Below, in pieces: positions 1 to 6,880 of a stretch of DNA of 19,462 nucleotides. A program made the position numbers and the translations under genes. This DNA is from Candidatus Hydrogenedentota bacterium (lineage in GTDB: Bacteria > Hydrogenedentota > Hydrogenedentia > Hydrogenedentales > CAITNO01), in the NCBI GenBank assembly GCA_007124105.1, contig SLFT01000063.1:1-19462 (forward strand), read 5' to 3'. The notes beneath the pieces are model-generated. The model did not search any database, was not told the DNA's origin, and saw only the letters and a program-made list of their open reading frames with translations. Position 1 is the stretch's first letter; the number at the start of each line of letters is the position of its first letter.

Positions 1-180
1 CCCGGCGCCGATATGTTTCGCGCGGAACTCGCGCCCGGCTGGAACCCGGTGTTGGTGAAATTGGAGGATGGCGGCGGCCGTCGTTGGGAATTTACATTCG
101 AGGCTTATGGCGAGGACGGCGCTCCGCTGCAATCACGTATTCATGACAGCGGGCAGGAGCAGCGGCGCCAGGACATATAG
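1..180 (+). CDS. 3' end of a gene with a jelly-roll-like C-terminal domain (partial)
   Basis: Frame 1 is open from the window edge to a TAG at 178-180 and gives 59 residues; the start lies outside the window. The segment L-APGWNPVLVKLED followed by W-F-F resembles the end of the beta-sandwich (carbohydrate-binding or PA14-like) domains found at the C-termini of many secreted glycosidases and surface proteins, in which a 'GWN-LLVK' strand precedes a final 'W-F' strand. That resemblance is by eye and the function of the full protein cannot be read. It ends 10 nt before the stop codon of the convergent ATP-grasp/HAD gene, with no terminator hairpin between them. Confidence 0.6.
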   Translation, partial: PGADMFRAELAPGWNPVLVKLEDGGGRRWEFTFEAYGEDGAPLQSRIHDSGQEQRRQDI

Positions 181-190
181 TACACTTGAT

Positions 191-1492
191 TCAGCGACGC
201 CAATCCATCAGTGATTCGATGGCGTCAGGCGCAAAAGTTGGTATGCCGGCAATATCGCGTACCTTGCTGCGTTCGCGGTAGGAATCATCAATGAAAATGG
301 CGTCTTTGTGTTTGATGCGCGCTGCCTTGCATTTGTCCCGCGCTACGTGGTGTATGGCGTCAAACAACTGTGAAAGGCCGTGTCGGGCCAGGGTTTCCTG
401 TACGTTTTTCCGATGGCGGGTCAGCAGGTGCAATTGTTTGCCCTGGTTGCGACACTGGTGCATAAAGGCCGCAATCATAACGTTTACTTTGTCGTCTTGC
501 AGCAGCGTGTCGTCAAGGTCTATGTATACGTGGGCATACGCCAATTGCGCGCGAAAACACGCAGTAAGTGCGCGGTCCATTTCAAGATGATGCGAGAGCG
601 CTTGTATCTCTACATCCAGATCAATCCGATCGTATACAGCGAGCAGGGGAAGGTTCACGCCGAGGTTGCGGTACAACCCCATGCCACCGCTGACGCGTGG
701 CGCGATCTCCAGCAGGGTAAGCGCATCTGCTTCGTTGCGTTTTACCTGAAAGAACCATGCGCCGCGTAGCGTGAGAGCGACGTTGATGGTCGTTGCGAAC
801 CGTGTAAAGTCTGCGTCCAGGGGTACGGGCCGCGTATGGGTGCTGATGCCGTTGACAGTGCGTACCCGCTCGCGTGGGCCAATGAACCGCAACACGCCAT
901 GTCGGTCGGTAAAGCAGTCCACTGTATACTCGACGCCGGGCAGGTATTCCATGGCAATAAGGGTCGGGTCGTCCGCGCGCGCGGCCTTCCATGCCTGCCT
1001 GGAACGCACGATACGCGCTCCGTGCGAGCCTTGTCCCGCGTCCGGCTTCAAAAATAGTGGAAGGGGCGCGTTTGCGTCGTCGTACGCATATAGTCGCGGC
1101 ACGGAAATCGCTCCTGCGAAGCGCGCGTAGGTAGCCGATTTGCTGCGGCAGAGTGTGCAGGTCTCGGATGTTGCGCCAACAATGGCGCAACCCAGTTCAG
1201 CGTCGAGCCTTGTCAAAGCGGTCACCGCGTCATCGTGAGCGGGATAAATCATGTCTATCTTGTGCGTCGCCACAAGGGCGCGCATATATGCAGGAAAGGT
1301 GGGATCATCAGCGAAAGGAACGCCTTCAATGTATCGCTTGAATACGTAGGCCCCATGATTCGAGGAAACACTGCTCGCACCAATAAGGGACACATGGGTT
1401 GACTGACACAGGGCCCTGTGTATTTCAAGTCCAAGCTCGGTTCCGCAAGGGAAAACCAATGTTGTCGCGCCAGGCGAATTATTTGCTGTCAT
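191..1492 (-). CDS. ATP-grasp ligase fused to a C-terminal HAD-like domain
   Basis: The 433-residue protein has two enzymatic halves. Residues 1-300 look like a carbamoyl-phosphate-synthase-type ATP-grasp fold: FLKPDAGQGSHGARIV (147-162) is the nucleotide-binding lysine and glycine-rich loop, MEYLPGVEYTVD (181-192) the following strand, and LLEIAPRVSGG (260-270) the metal-binding end, with Ala where Asn is usual. Residues 320-433 look like a HAD-superfamily domain: VYIDLDDTLL (322-331) carries the D-x-D pair, LLTRH (356-360) the motif II Thr, ARDKCKAARI the lysines, and IFIDDS (399-404) the acidic motif. No signal peptide is visible, so it is probably cytoplasmic. An AGAAAGG lies about 9 nt before the ATG. 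It follows the FG-GAP gene by 34 nt and is the last gene of that operon. Substrate unknown; ATP-grasp enzymes of this type make amide or peptide-like bonds, and the HAD half may remove a phosphate. Confidence 0.8.
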   Translation of the reverse strand: MTANNSPGATTLVFPCGTELGLEIHRALCQSTHVSLIGASSVSSNHGAYVFKRYIEGVPFADDPTFPAYMRALVATHKIDMIYPAHDDAVTALTRLDAELGCAIVGATSETCTLCRSKSATYARFAGAISVPRLYAYDDANAPLPLFLKPDAGQGSHGARIVRSRQAWKAARADDPTLIAMEYLPGVEYTVDCFTDRHGVLRFIGPRERVRTVNGISTHTRPVPLDADFTRFATTINVALTLRGAWFFQVKRNEADALTLLEIAPRVSGGMGLYRNLGVNLPLLAVYDRIDLDVEIQALSHHLEMDRALTACFRAQLAYAHVYIDLDDTLLQDDKVNVMIAAFMHQCRNQGKQLHLLTRHRKNVQETLARHGLSQLFDAIHHVARDKCKAARIKHKDAIFIDDSYRERSKVRDIAGIPTFAPDAIESLMDWRR

Positions 1493-1526
1493 ACCGGGCC
1501 TTTCTTATCTGTTGCGCACGGCGCTG

Positions 1527-2801
1527 TCAGCGCACATTGCGCATGATGCCCACAGTGTTGGTTTCCCAGAACGCCGCGGCAATGTCCGGACGCCCGTCGT
1601 TGTCAAAGTCGGCGACGCATAACGCGCGCGGCCGGCCTTCCGAGAATGTGTAGGTTTCGCGACGGAACCGTTGCGGCAGCGCGCTGTCTTCTGATTCGTT
1701 AAACAACACGATTATACGTTGGGAAGCGTAACATGCCGCGACAATGTCCATGCGCCCGTTATTAGTCAGGTCGGCCACGGCGGTATCTCGAATCTCGTGT
1801 TCAAGAACGCCCCGGTCCGTTCCCAGCATAATTTCCTGCGAAAGGGAAAAGGAAAAGGGGCCGTCCCCGTAAAAGACTACGATGCTGTCGTCGGTGTGCG
1901 CGTGACTGACCACAATATCCGGCTTGCCGTCGTTGTTCATATCGTTCACATGAATAGTTGTGGGCAGCGCGCCCCGCGACGGAAAGCGATCATATTCCAC
2001 GAAATCGCCCTGTCCGTCGCCCTTGAAAAGCGCCACTTCGGCCGTAGCGTACATGGCTACGGCAAGATCGGTTGTCTGGTTGCCGTCGAGGTCGGCTGGC
2101 GCAAGGGCGCGGGGCCCGCCGGGCGCGGGCATGAACCGAGGGGCGCCAAATATCTTGTCGCGATGGCCAGGCATGAATACCAGCACATCACTGCTCCAGC
2201 CCGCGGCAATAAGGTCGCGTAAGCCGTCTCCGGTTATATCGCGTACAACAACGTCTGTCAGCCCCGGCATGGTGTACATGGGGACGCCCTCGCCGTCGTA
2301 ATGCCGATGATAGTTCAACAGGTTATCCGGCACTTCAAACATGAGCGGTCGAAATACGCCTTCATCCTTTAAGTTCAGGAACACGGATACATCGCGTTGG
2401 CGCGAGGCGTGAAAATTCACGATGATAATATCCGGCCATTTCAGACTATCCACGTTCGCAATGGCTATCGCGTAAGGGCCAAAACCCGTTTTCAGGGATG
2501 GGTGGCGGCGCGTGTAATCCAGTGGCAGCTCGGCAAGCAACAGCGAAACCTCGTCGTTCGCCGGACGTTCCTCGCGCGTATCGAACAATTCGCCCCGATC
2601 AACCGTCACAATATCGAGCAGGCCGTTGTCCGTCAGATCGGCGGCCGCAAGGGCATTCGGGTTCGGGCCCACCTGGTGATACCGCGTGGGCATGGCAAAG
2701 GTGCGCGGTGTTTCCTGGGCTGTCCCAGTGCGGATGCAAATTAGAAAGGCGGCAAGAAAAAGCAACGCCGTTCGATAGTGGATTCGCGCCAGGGCGCTCA
2801 T
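1527..2801 (-). CDS. Secreted FG-GAP/VCBS repeat protein, seven-bladed propeller
   Basis: The 424-residue protein starts with a signal peptide (basic LARIHYR, then hydrophobic TALLFLAAFLICI, small residues to about 28) and is otherwise made of repeats. Seven Asp-rich calcium-loop motifs of the form D-x-[TDN]-[GDN]-x-G-x-x-D-[IL] can be counted at about residues 55, 117, 188, 237, 287, 344 and 398, for example DMNNDGKPDIVVS and DFDNDGRPDIAAA. Seven such blades is what a closed integrin-alpha-type propeller needs. No other domain or anchor follows, and the protein ends RNVR. The ATG at 2799-2801 is chosen over an in-frame start 19 codons upstream because it begins the signal peptide and overlaps the TGA of the PdxA-like gene as ATGA, with GGAG 8 nt before it. 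Likely periplasmic or exported; ligand unknown. Confidence 0.85.
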   Translation of the reverse strand: MSALARIHYRTALLFLAAFLICIRTGTAQETPRTFAMPTRYHQVGPNPNALAAADLTDNGLLDIVTVDRGELFDTREERPANDEVSLLLAELPLDYTRRHPSLKTGFGPYAIAIANVDSLKWPDIIIVNFHASRQRDVSVFLNLKDEGVFRPLMFEVPDNLLNYHRHYDGEGVPMYTMPGLTDVVVRDITGDGLRDLIAAGWSSDVLVFMPGHRDKIFGAPRFMPAPGGPRALAPADLDGNQTTDLAVAMYATAEVALFKGDGQGDFVEYDRFPSRGALPTTIHVNDMNNDGKPDIVVSHAHTDDSIVVFYGDGPFSFSLSQEIMLGTDRGVLEHEIRDTAVADLTNNGRMDIVAACYASQRIIVLFNESEDSALPQRFRRETYTFSEGRPRALCVADFDNDGRPDIAAAFWETNTVGIMRNVR

Positions 2802-3826
2802 AGGCTCTGCTCCCTGGCGTGGCTTGCCCATTGCGCGGCCAGTTCGATGGCGGCGCACAAACTGCCCTCGCGCGCCGTACCCCGTCCGGCAATGTCATAG
2901 GCGGTTCCGTGGTCGGGCGAGGTGCGAATGAACGGCAGCCCCAGCGTTACATGAACCCCTGCGTCCATGGTCGCCAGTTTGAAGGGGATATGACCCTGGT
3001 CGTGATACATGGCGACTACCAGATCAAATTCGCCCGTGTACATGCGTTGAAACACCGAATCGGGCGAGAATGGTCCGAAACAATGTATGCCGGCGTCGGC
3101 GGCCATCGCTATTGCGGGCGCGATCGCGTCCGTTTCTTCAGCCCCGAATGCGCCCGATTCGCCCGCATGAGGGTTCAGCCCCGCCACGGCGATGCGCGGC
3201 GCGCGAAACCCGAGTTTGTCCAGAACGGTTGCGCCGGCATTGATGGCGCGCAATACACGCTCTTTCGTAACCGCCTTCACGGCATTCGCCATGGAAAGAT
3301 GCGCTGTAATATGGACAATACGCATCCGGTCAGAGAACAGGCTCATGTGGCATTCCTGTGTATTGGTCAATGCCGCCAGCAGCGGCGTATGGCCGGGATA
3401 CGGACAGCCCGAGAGCAACATGCCCTCTTTGTTCACGGGGCAGGTGACCATACCGCGGATGTGTCCGGCGAGCGCGGCCTTCGCCGCGGCTTCAATCCAA
3501 ACCGCAGCGCAACGGCCCATCTCAGCGTCCAATGCGCCCGGCCTCAGGGACGGCGGCGCGCAACCTGCATCGTATACAGGGATACCGTTGGCGTCCGACC
3601 GTATCGCGTCCAATGAGTCTATCGCATAACAGGCGGGCATGTCCGGCGCGTATTCCCGCATGGAATCCAATGTGGACAGACTGCCAAAGACCACCGGCGA
3701 GAAAACCGCCATTATGGCCGGGCGCGACAACGCCTTTGCCAGAATTTCCGGACCGACGCCGTTGCAGTCGCCCATGGTAACGCCCAATATTGGAAGCGAC
3801 GCGTTTATTGTACTGTTCATAGACAT
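2798..3826 (-). CDS. pdxA: PdxA-family NAD-dependent phospho-hydroxy-acid dehydrogenase
   Basis: The 342-residue length matches PdxA. Family motifs are in order: GVTMGDCNGVGPEI (15-28), TCPVNKEG (128-135), the metal-binding histidines in ITAHLSM (H176), GLNPHAGE (H220) and MYHDQGH (H275), and TLGLPFIRTSPDHGTAYDIAG (294-314). The family oxidises a phosphorylated hydroxy-amino acid or hydroxy-acid to the 3-oxo form, which then decarboxylates. PdxA proper acts on 4-phosphohydroxy-threonine in pyridoxal phosphate synthesis. The YHDQGHIPFKL segment resembles the PdxA2 branch (4-phospho-threonate or erythronate catabolism) more than the YHDQGLPVLKY of the biosynthetic enzyme, so the substrate is open. 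No PdxA2 partner kinase is adjacent in this window. Two ATGs (3826 and 3820) are possible starts and both have only a weak AGGG upstream. It heads a three-gene operon. Confidence 0.85.
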   Translation of the reverse strand: MSMNSTINASLPILGVTMGDCNGVGPEILAKALSRPAIMAVFSPVVFGSLSTLDSMREYAPDMPACYAIDSLDAIRSDANGIPVYDAGCAPPSLRPGALDAEMGRCAAVWIEAAAKAALAGHIRGMVTCPVNKEGMLLSGCPYPGHTPLLAALTNTQECHMSLFSDRMRIVHITAHLSMANAVKAVTKERVLRAINAGATVLDKLGFRAPRIAVAGLNPHAGESGAFGAEETDAIAPAIAMAADAGIHCFGPFSPDSVFQRMYTGEFDLVVAMYHDQGHIPFKLATMDAGVHVTLGLPFIRTSPDHGTAYDIAGRGTAREGSLCAAIELAAQWASHAREQSL

Positions 3827-4183
3827 TGTTGTTCATTGCCCTGGTTTGATGCTCAGCCGCCTTTGAATAAGCCCCCACACGTCAGATACCGTCTTCACCT
3901 GAATGCCCTTGGCGTTATCGGCGGCAACTGTAAAGCGTGGGAAAAGCGGCTCATATTTCCGTGTCCTACGTTATTATACAGTACAGGGCGCTTCAGACAA
4001 GAATATGGACAAACCATCATAGATATTATTTGCAGGAGGCTCTCAATAAAAGGCCATCTATCCTTGCGAAAACATGTCTGCGCATAGCGGACAGGCGTCT
4101 GACCTTTTCCGAGAAGGTTAAAAGACGGTTTTTTGCGTGAACTCCCGCAAAAATACGCGCCAGGACACGGATGCGGCTGATTC
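3827..4183. other. 357-nt non-coding stretch upstream of the PdxA-like operon
   Basis: This gap separates the end of the URO-D gene from the PdxA-like gene, both on the - strand. It is more AT-rich than the genes around it and holds one plausible - strand promoter (3973-4000). Between that promoter and the gene are a 45-codon open frame without an ATG start (- strand, ending at a TGA 10 nt before the pdxA ATG) and a possible 19-codon leader peptide starting MSRFSHALQL. Neither has independent support. A short hairpin at 4102-4118 and an A/T-rich one at 4130-4153 lack a following U-tract. Confidence 0.5.
3973..4000 (-). promoter_or_regulatory. Putative promoter of the PdxA-like operon
   Basis: On the - strand TTGTCT (3995-4000) and TATAAT (3973-3978, a perfect -10) are separated by 16 nt. 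Transcription would start near 3966, giving a leader of about 140 nt before the PdxA-like ATG. The -35 is a 4/6 match. Confidence 0.4.
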
Positions 4184-5230
4184 TTATTGGGGCGCGCCTC
4201 CCGCTTTCGGGCCGGTCTGGGCCGTAAGCCTATCCCAGGCGGCGAAAACAGCCGCCACCGCTTCGGGATTGCCGCCCGGCCCGAATTCACACTGCGCAAT
4301 ACAGCCGCCGTTGCGCCAGAGGTTTTCGTAAACGCTGAGCACCGCCGCTTCTGCGTCTTGCGCTGTTCCCTCTGACAGAATGTGCTGGCGGTCAATCTCG
4401 CCCCAGAATGTTATCTTACCCGCAAAGGGCCGCAACGTCTCCACGCCCATACAGAAAATCTGTGAATTAATCGCGTCCAGCCCCAGTTCGATCATGTCGG
4501 GGAAAATATCCACTGTATAGCCGTCGGTGTGCATAAAAATGGCCTTGTCCGCGCCGTGGGCGATCTGAATGAAGTCGCGATACATGGGTTTGAAAATCTC
4601 ACGCCACAACTGCGGCGCAATGAGCAGCGCCTTTTGCGAGCCCCAGTCGTCCATGAACGACAGCGCATCCACATCAGTTTTCGCCCATAATTCAAGCAGC
4701 GCGCAATTGAAGGCGTGGAGTTCCTTGATAAAGGCATCCATTCCCGGCGGCCTGGTCATCAGATCAATATAAAAATCCGCCGTACCGCGCAAAAACTGGA
4801 GCCGTTCAAAAGGCCGCGGACAACAACCGGCCGTGATGAAATCAGACCGTGTCGCGCACCACGCATTCACCTTGTCGGCGTCAATCGTCAACAGTTCGCG
4901 GGGAAAGCGCACCCGAGAAGCATCTTCCTGCCAACTCCGAATTATCGGGTTTTTCACTTCGCCTATCACGCCCTCGTGGATGTTTGTGAATTCACACCCG
5001 AACTCATCACTATAAATGCCCACCTCGGTTGCGTTTCCCTTCGTGGGCGGCGTTTCGCTGTGAAACCCTGGGGCGCCGTTGATATCCGCTGGATATCTGG
5101 CGCGAATTGCCTGCAACGCTTCTGGGTACTGTTTTTCCGCCCAGGGCAAATGCCAGAGTTGACGCGGCGCCCGGGCCGGGGATTCAAAACGGAGGGTTTG
5201 CCAAACCAGTTCACGGCTTGTTGCGCTCAT
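4184..5230 (-). CDS. Uroporphyrinogen-decarboxylase (URO-D) superfamily protein, methyltransferase-like
   Basis: The 348-residue protein has the length and layout of the URO-D / MtaA-type TIM barrel. Recognisable parts are DDWGSQKALLIAPQLWREIF (about 194-213), the FMHTDGY strand (His near 234), DAINSQ after it, ITFWGEIDRQHIL, and CIAQCEFGPGGNP (Cys near 314). In this superfamily a His-x-Cys/Asp plus a late Cys bind zinc in corrinoid methyltransferases such as MtaA; here a HTDG and a Cys are at the matching places, so a methyl-transfer or zinc role is plausible, but this is inference. It is unlikely to be HemE itself, because no haem genes adjoin it and the N-terminus lacks the usual R-P-x-W-x-M-R-Q-A-G start motif. 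The ATG at 5228-5230 is chosen because GAGGAA lies 8 nt upstream; an in-frame TTG two codons earlier has no better site. Confidence 0.8.
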   Translation of the reverse strand: MSATSRELVWQTLRFESPARAPRQLWHLPWAEKQYPEALQAIRARYPADINGAPGFHSETPPTKGNATEVGIYSDEFGCEFTNIHEGVIGEVKNPIIRSWQEDASRVRFPRELLTIDADKVNAWCATRSDFITAGCCPRPFERLQFLRGTADFYIDLMTRPPGMDAFIKELHAFNCALLELWAKTDVDALSFMDDWGSQKALLIAPQLWREIFKPMYRDFIQIAHGADKAIFMHTDGYTVDIFPDMIELGLDAINSQIFCMGVETLRPFAGKITFWGEIDRQHILSEGTAQDAEAAVLSVYENLWRNGGCIAQCEFGPGGNPEAVAAVFAAWDRLTAQTGPKAGGAPQ

Positions 5231-5238
5231 AATCAAGA

Positions 5239-5244
5239 TTCCTC
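5239..5244 (-). promoter_or_regulatory. Ribosome binding site of the URO-D gene
   Basis: GAGGAA lies 8 nt before the ATG at 5230 and decides the start against the TTG at 5236. Confidence 0.7.
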
Positions 5245-5268
5245 AGTAATAGACAGAGATACCACGAG

Positions 5269-5298
5269 ATGATAGCAGGACGCCGCTCATTTTTCCAA
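5269..5298 (-). promoter_or_regulatory. Putative promoter of the URO-D gene
   Basis: On the - strand TTGGAA (5293-5298) and TATCAT (5269-5274) are 18 nt apart, and the -10 is extended by TGC directly before it. The leader would be about 30 nt. Confidence 0.5.
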
Positions 5299-5359
5299 AG
5301 TACAGGCCCACATTTTTTGATAATTTCGGACAAGCAAAAAGGCTTTGAATAACACTTTT

Positions 5360-5401
5360 TATTGTGGTCTATCCTGTGATATACTATAAGAAACCACAAT
5401 A
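5360..5401. repeat. 9-bp inverted repeat bracketing the murC promoter
   Basis: TATTGTGGT (5360-5368) and ACCACAATA (5393-5401) are exact reverse complements. The arms are 33 nt apart centre to centre, close to three helical turns, so a protein could bind both on one face. The left arm contains the -35 hexamer and the right arm covers the likely transcription start, which is the geometry of a repressor operator. Confidence 0.6.
5362..5390 (+). promoter_or_regulatory. Putative promoter of the murC-ftsQ-ftsZ-pilT operon
   Basis: TTGTGG (5362-5367) and TATAAG (5385-5390) are 17 nt apart. An overlapping alternative -10, TATACT (5380-5385), is extended by TGA. Transcription would start near 5391-5397, leaving only about 14-20 nt before the first ATG of murC. 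Confidence 0.5.
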
Positions 5402-5410
5402 TGTTGGGTT

Positions 5411-6880
5411 ATGGAGCGCTGCTGTATCGTGAATGGTCGTTCAAGAAAAGTTCATTTTGTTGGCGTGGGCGGCATTGGCATGAGCGGTCTTGCCGAAATA
5501 CTGCTCAACTTGGGATACGATGTTTCCGGGTCGGATATTCAGCCCTCGCCCATAACAGAACGGCTACAGCGTTATGGATTGCGTTTCTTTTGCGGGCATG
5601 ATGCCGCGCATATTCACGACGCGGGCATTGTGGTGGTGTCCGCAGCCATAGACGATGAGAATGCCGAAGTGCAAGCGGCACGGAAAGGGCGCGTCCCGGT
5701 CATTCATCGCAGCGACCTGCTTGCGGACCTTATGCGTCTCAAACCCAATGCCGTGGTTGTGGGGGGCACCCACGGCAAGACGACTACCACCTCAATGATC
5801 AGCGCTTTTCTGGACGCCGCCAATATCGGCGCCACCACCATTGTAGGGGGCATCCTTCATCGCAGCGGCACGAACGCGCGCTGGGGCACAGGCGATTATC
5901 TGGTCGCCGAAGCGGACGAGCACGACGGCTCGTTTCTGCGGCTGCATCCCACCATTGCCGTTGTAACCAACATAGACGCAGAACATCTGGAATATTACGG
6001 AACCCTGGACAATATCAAGCGGGCTTTCACTGACTTCTGCAATACCGTCCCTTTTTACGGCTATGCCATTCTTTGCGGCGACGACCCCCATTGTCGCGCC
6101 ATTATCCCAGAGATTGACAGTGTGCTGCTTACTTATGGCCTTGACGATGGTGTATCGTTGCAGGGCGTACACATCCAGCGCAACCTTATAGACCCGGCTC
6201 ATCCGCGTGGTTGTCAAATGGCCTCCCTACGCACTCGTTTTGATGTTGTAAACCATGATGAACGTCTCGCGCCCACGGGCTGTCTTGGTACGTTGGAGGT
6301 CAACGCACTTGGTACACACAATATCCGCAACGCACTAGCCGCCTGCGCGGTCGGCCTCAGCCTGGGCATGCGTTTTGCCGCCATTGCCGAAGGACTGCGC
6401 CAGTTTGACGGCGTTCGGCGTAGACTTCAGGTGTGCGGCGACGTGGACGGCATTACGGTTATCGAGGATTATGCCCATCACCCAACGGAAATTGCAGGCA
6501 CCCTGGAAGCGGTACGCTCGACCTCGCCAAAGCGTATCTTATGCATTTTTCAGCCCCATTTATACAGCCGCACCAAGTTCTTCTGCGATACCTTCGCCGA
6601 GGCATTGTCCAAGGCGGACCGCGCCTTGATCACAGATATCTACCCTTCCAGAGAGGCGCCCATGCCCGGCGTGGATGCTGGATTGATAGTGGACGCGGCC
6701 CATGCCCAGGGCGCACACCACGTCGAACTTGCGCGGGATATGGACGCGGCGCCTGAGTTGCTTGCCCCTGAGTTGCGCAGCGGCGACGTGGTGTTGATCA
6801 TGGGCGCTGGAAACATCAATCAAATCGCGCCTGCATTACTCGAAGAGTTGCGGACGCGTAAAGGGAGCACTGAACCATGA
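5411..6880 (+). CDS. murC: UDP-N-acetylmuramate--L-alanine ligase
   Basis: MurC adds L-alanine to UDP-MurNAc in the cytoplasm, the first step of the stem peptide of peptidoglycan. The 489-residue product shows the full Mur ligase order: Rossmann-like VHFVGVGGIGMSGLAEI (14-30), P-loop GTHGKTTTT (119-127), AEADEHDGSF (166-175; the family usually has AEADESDGSF, so Ser is replaced by His), VTNIDAEHLEYYG (185-197), NALAACAVGLSLG, the YAHHPTE motif (354-360) and a C-terminal domain ending with IMGAGNI. It is first in the operon, and its TGA overlaps the ftsQ ATG as ATGA. The start is uncertain: the ATG at 5411 has no ribosome binding site, while an in-frame GTG at 5429 has GGAG 12 nt upstream and would start VNGRSRKVHF, closer to typical MurC N-termini. 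With the promoter so near, the ATG could also be used with a very short leader. Confidence 0.95.
   Translation: MERCCIVNGRSRKVHFVGVGGIGMSGLAEILLNLGYDVSGSDIQPSPITERLQRYGLRFFCGHDAAHIHDAGIVVVSAAIDDENAEVQAARKGRVPVIHRSDLLADLMRLKPNAVVVGGTHGKTTTTSMISAFLDAANIGATTIVGGILHRSGTNARWGTGDYLVAEADEHDGSFLRLHPTIAVVTNIDAEHLEYYGTLDNIKRAFTDFCNTVPFYGYAILCGDDPHCRAIIPEIDSVLLTYGLDDGVSLQGVHIQRNLIDPAHPRGCQMASLRTRFDVVNHDERLAPTGCLGTLEVNALGTHNIRNALAACAVGLSLGMRFAAIAEGLRQFDGVRRRLQVCGDVDGITVIEDYAHHPTEIAGTLEAVRSTSPKRILCIFQPHLYSRTKFFCDTFAEALSKADRALITDIYPSREAPMPGVDAGLIVDAAHAQGAHHVELARDMDAAPELLAPELRSGDVVLIMGAGNINQIAPALLEELRTRKGSTEP

Noticed and set aside
2819..3616. A 265-codon open frame on the + strand opposite the PdxA-like gene
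   Set aside because: It lies wholly inside a gene with all family motifs, has Arg/His-rich composition typical of an antisense frame, and shows no recognisable domain.
4130..4153. Hairpin TTTTTGCG/CGCAAAAA between the URO-D and PdxA-like genes as a terminator
   Set aside because: The stem has only three G-C pairs, the loop is 8 nt, and no T-run follows on either strand.
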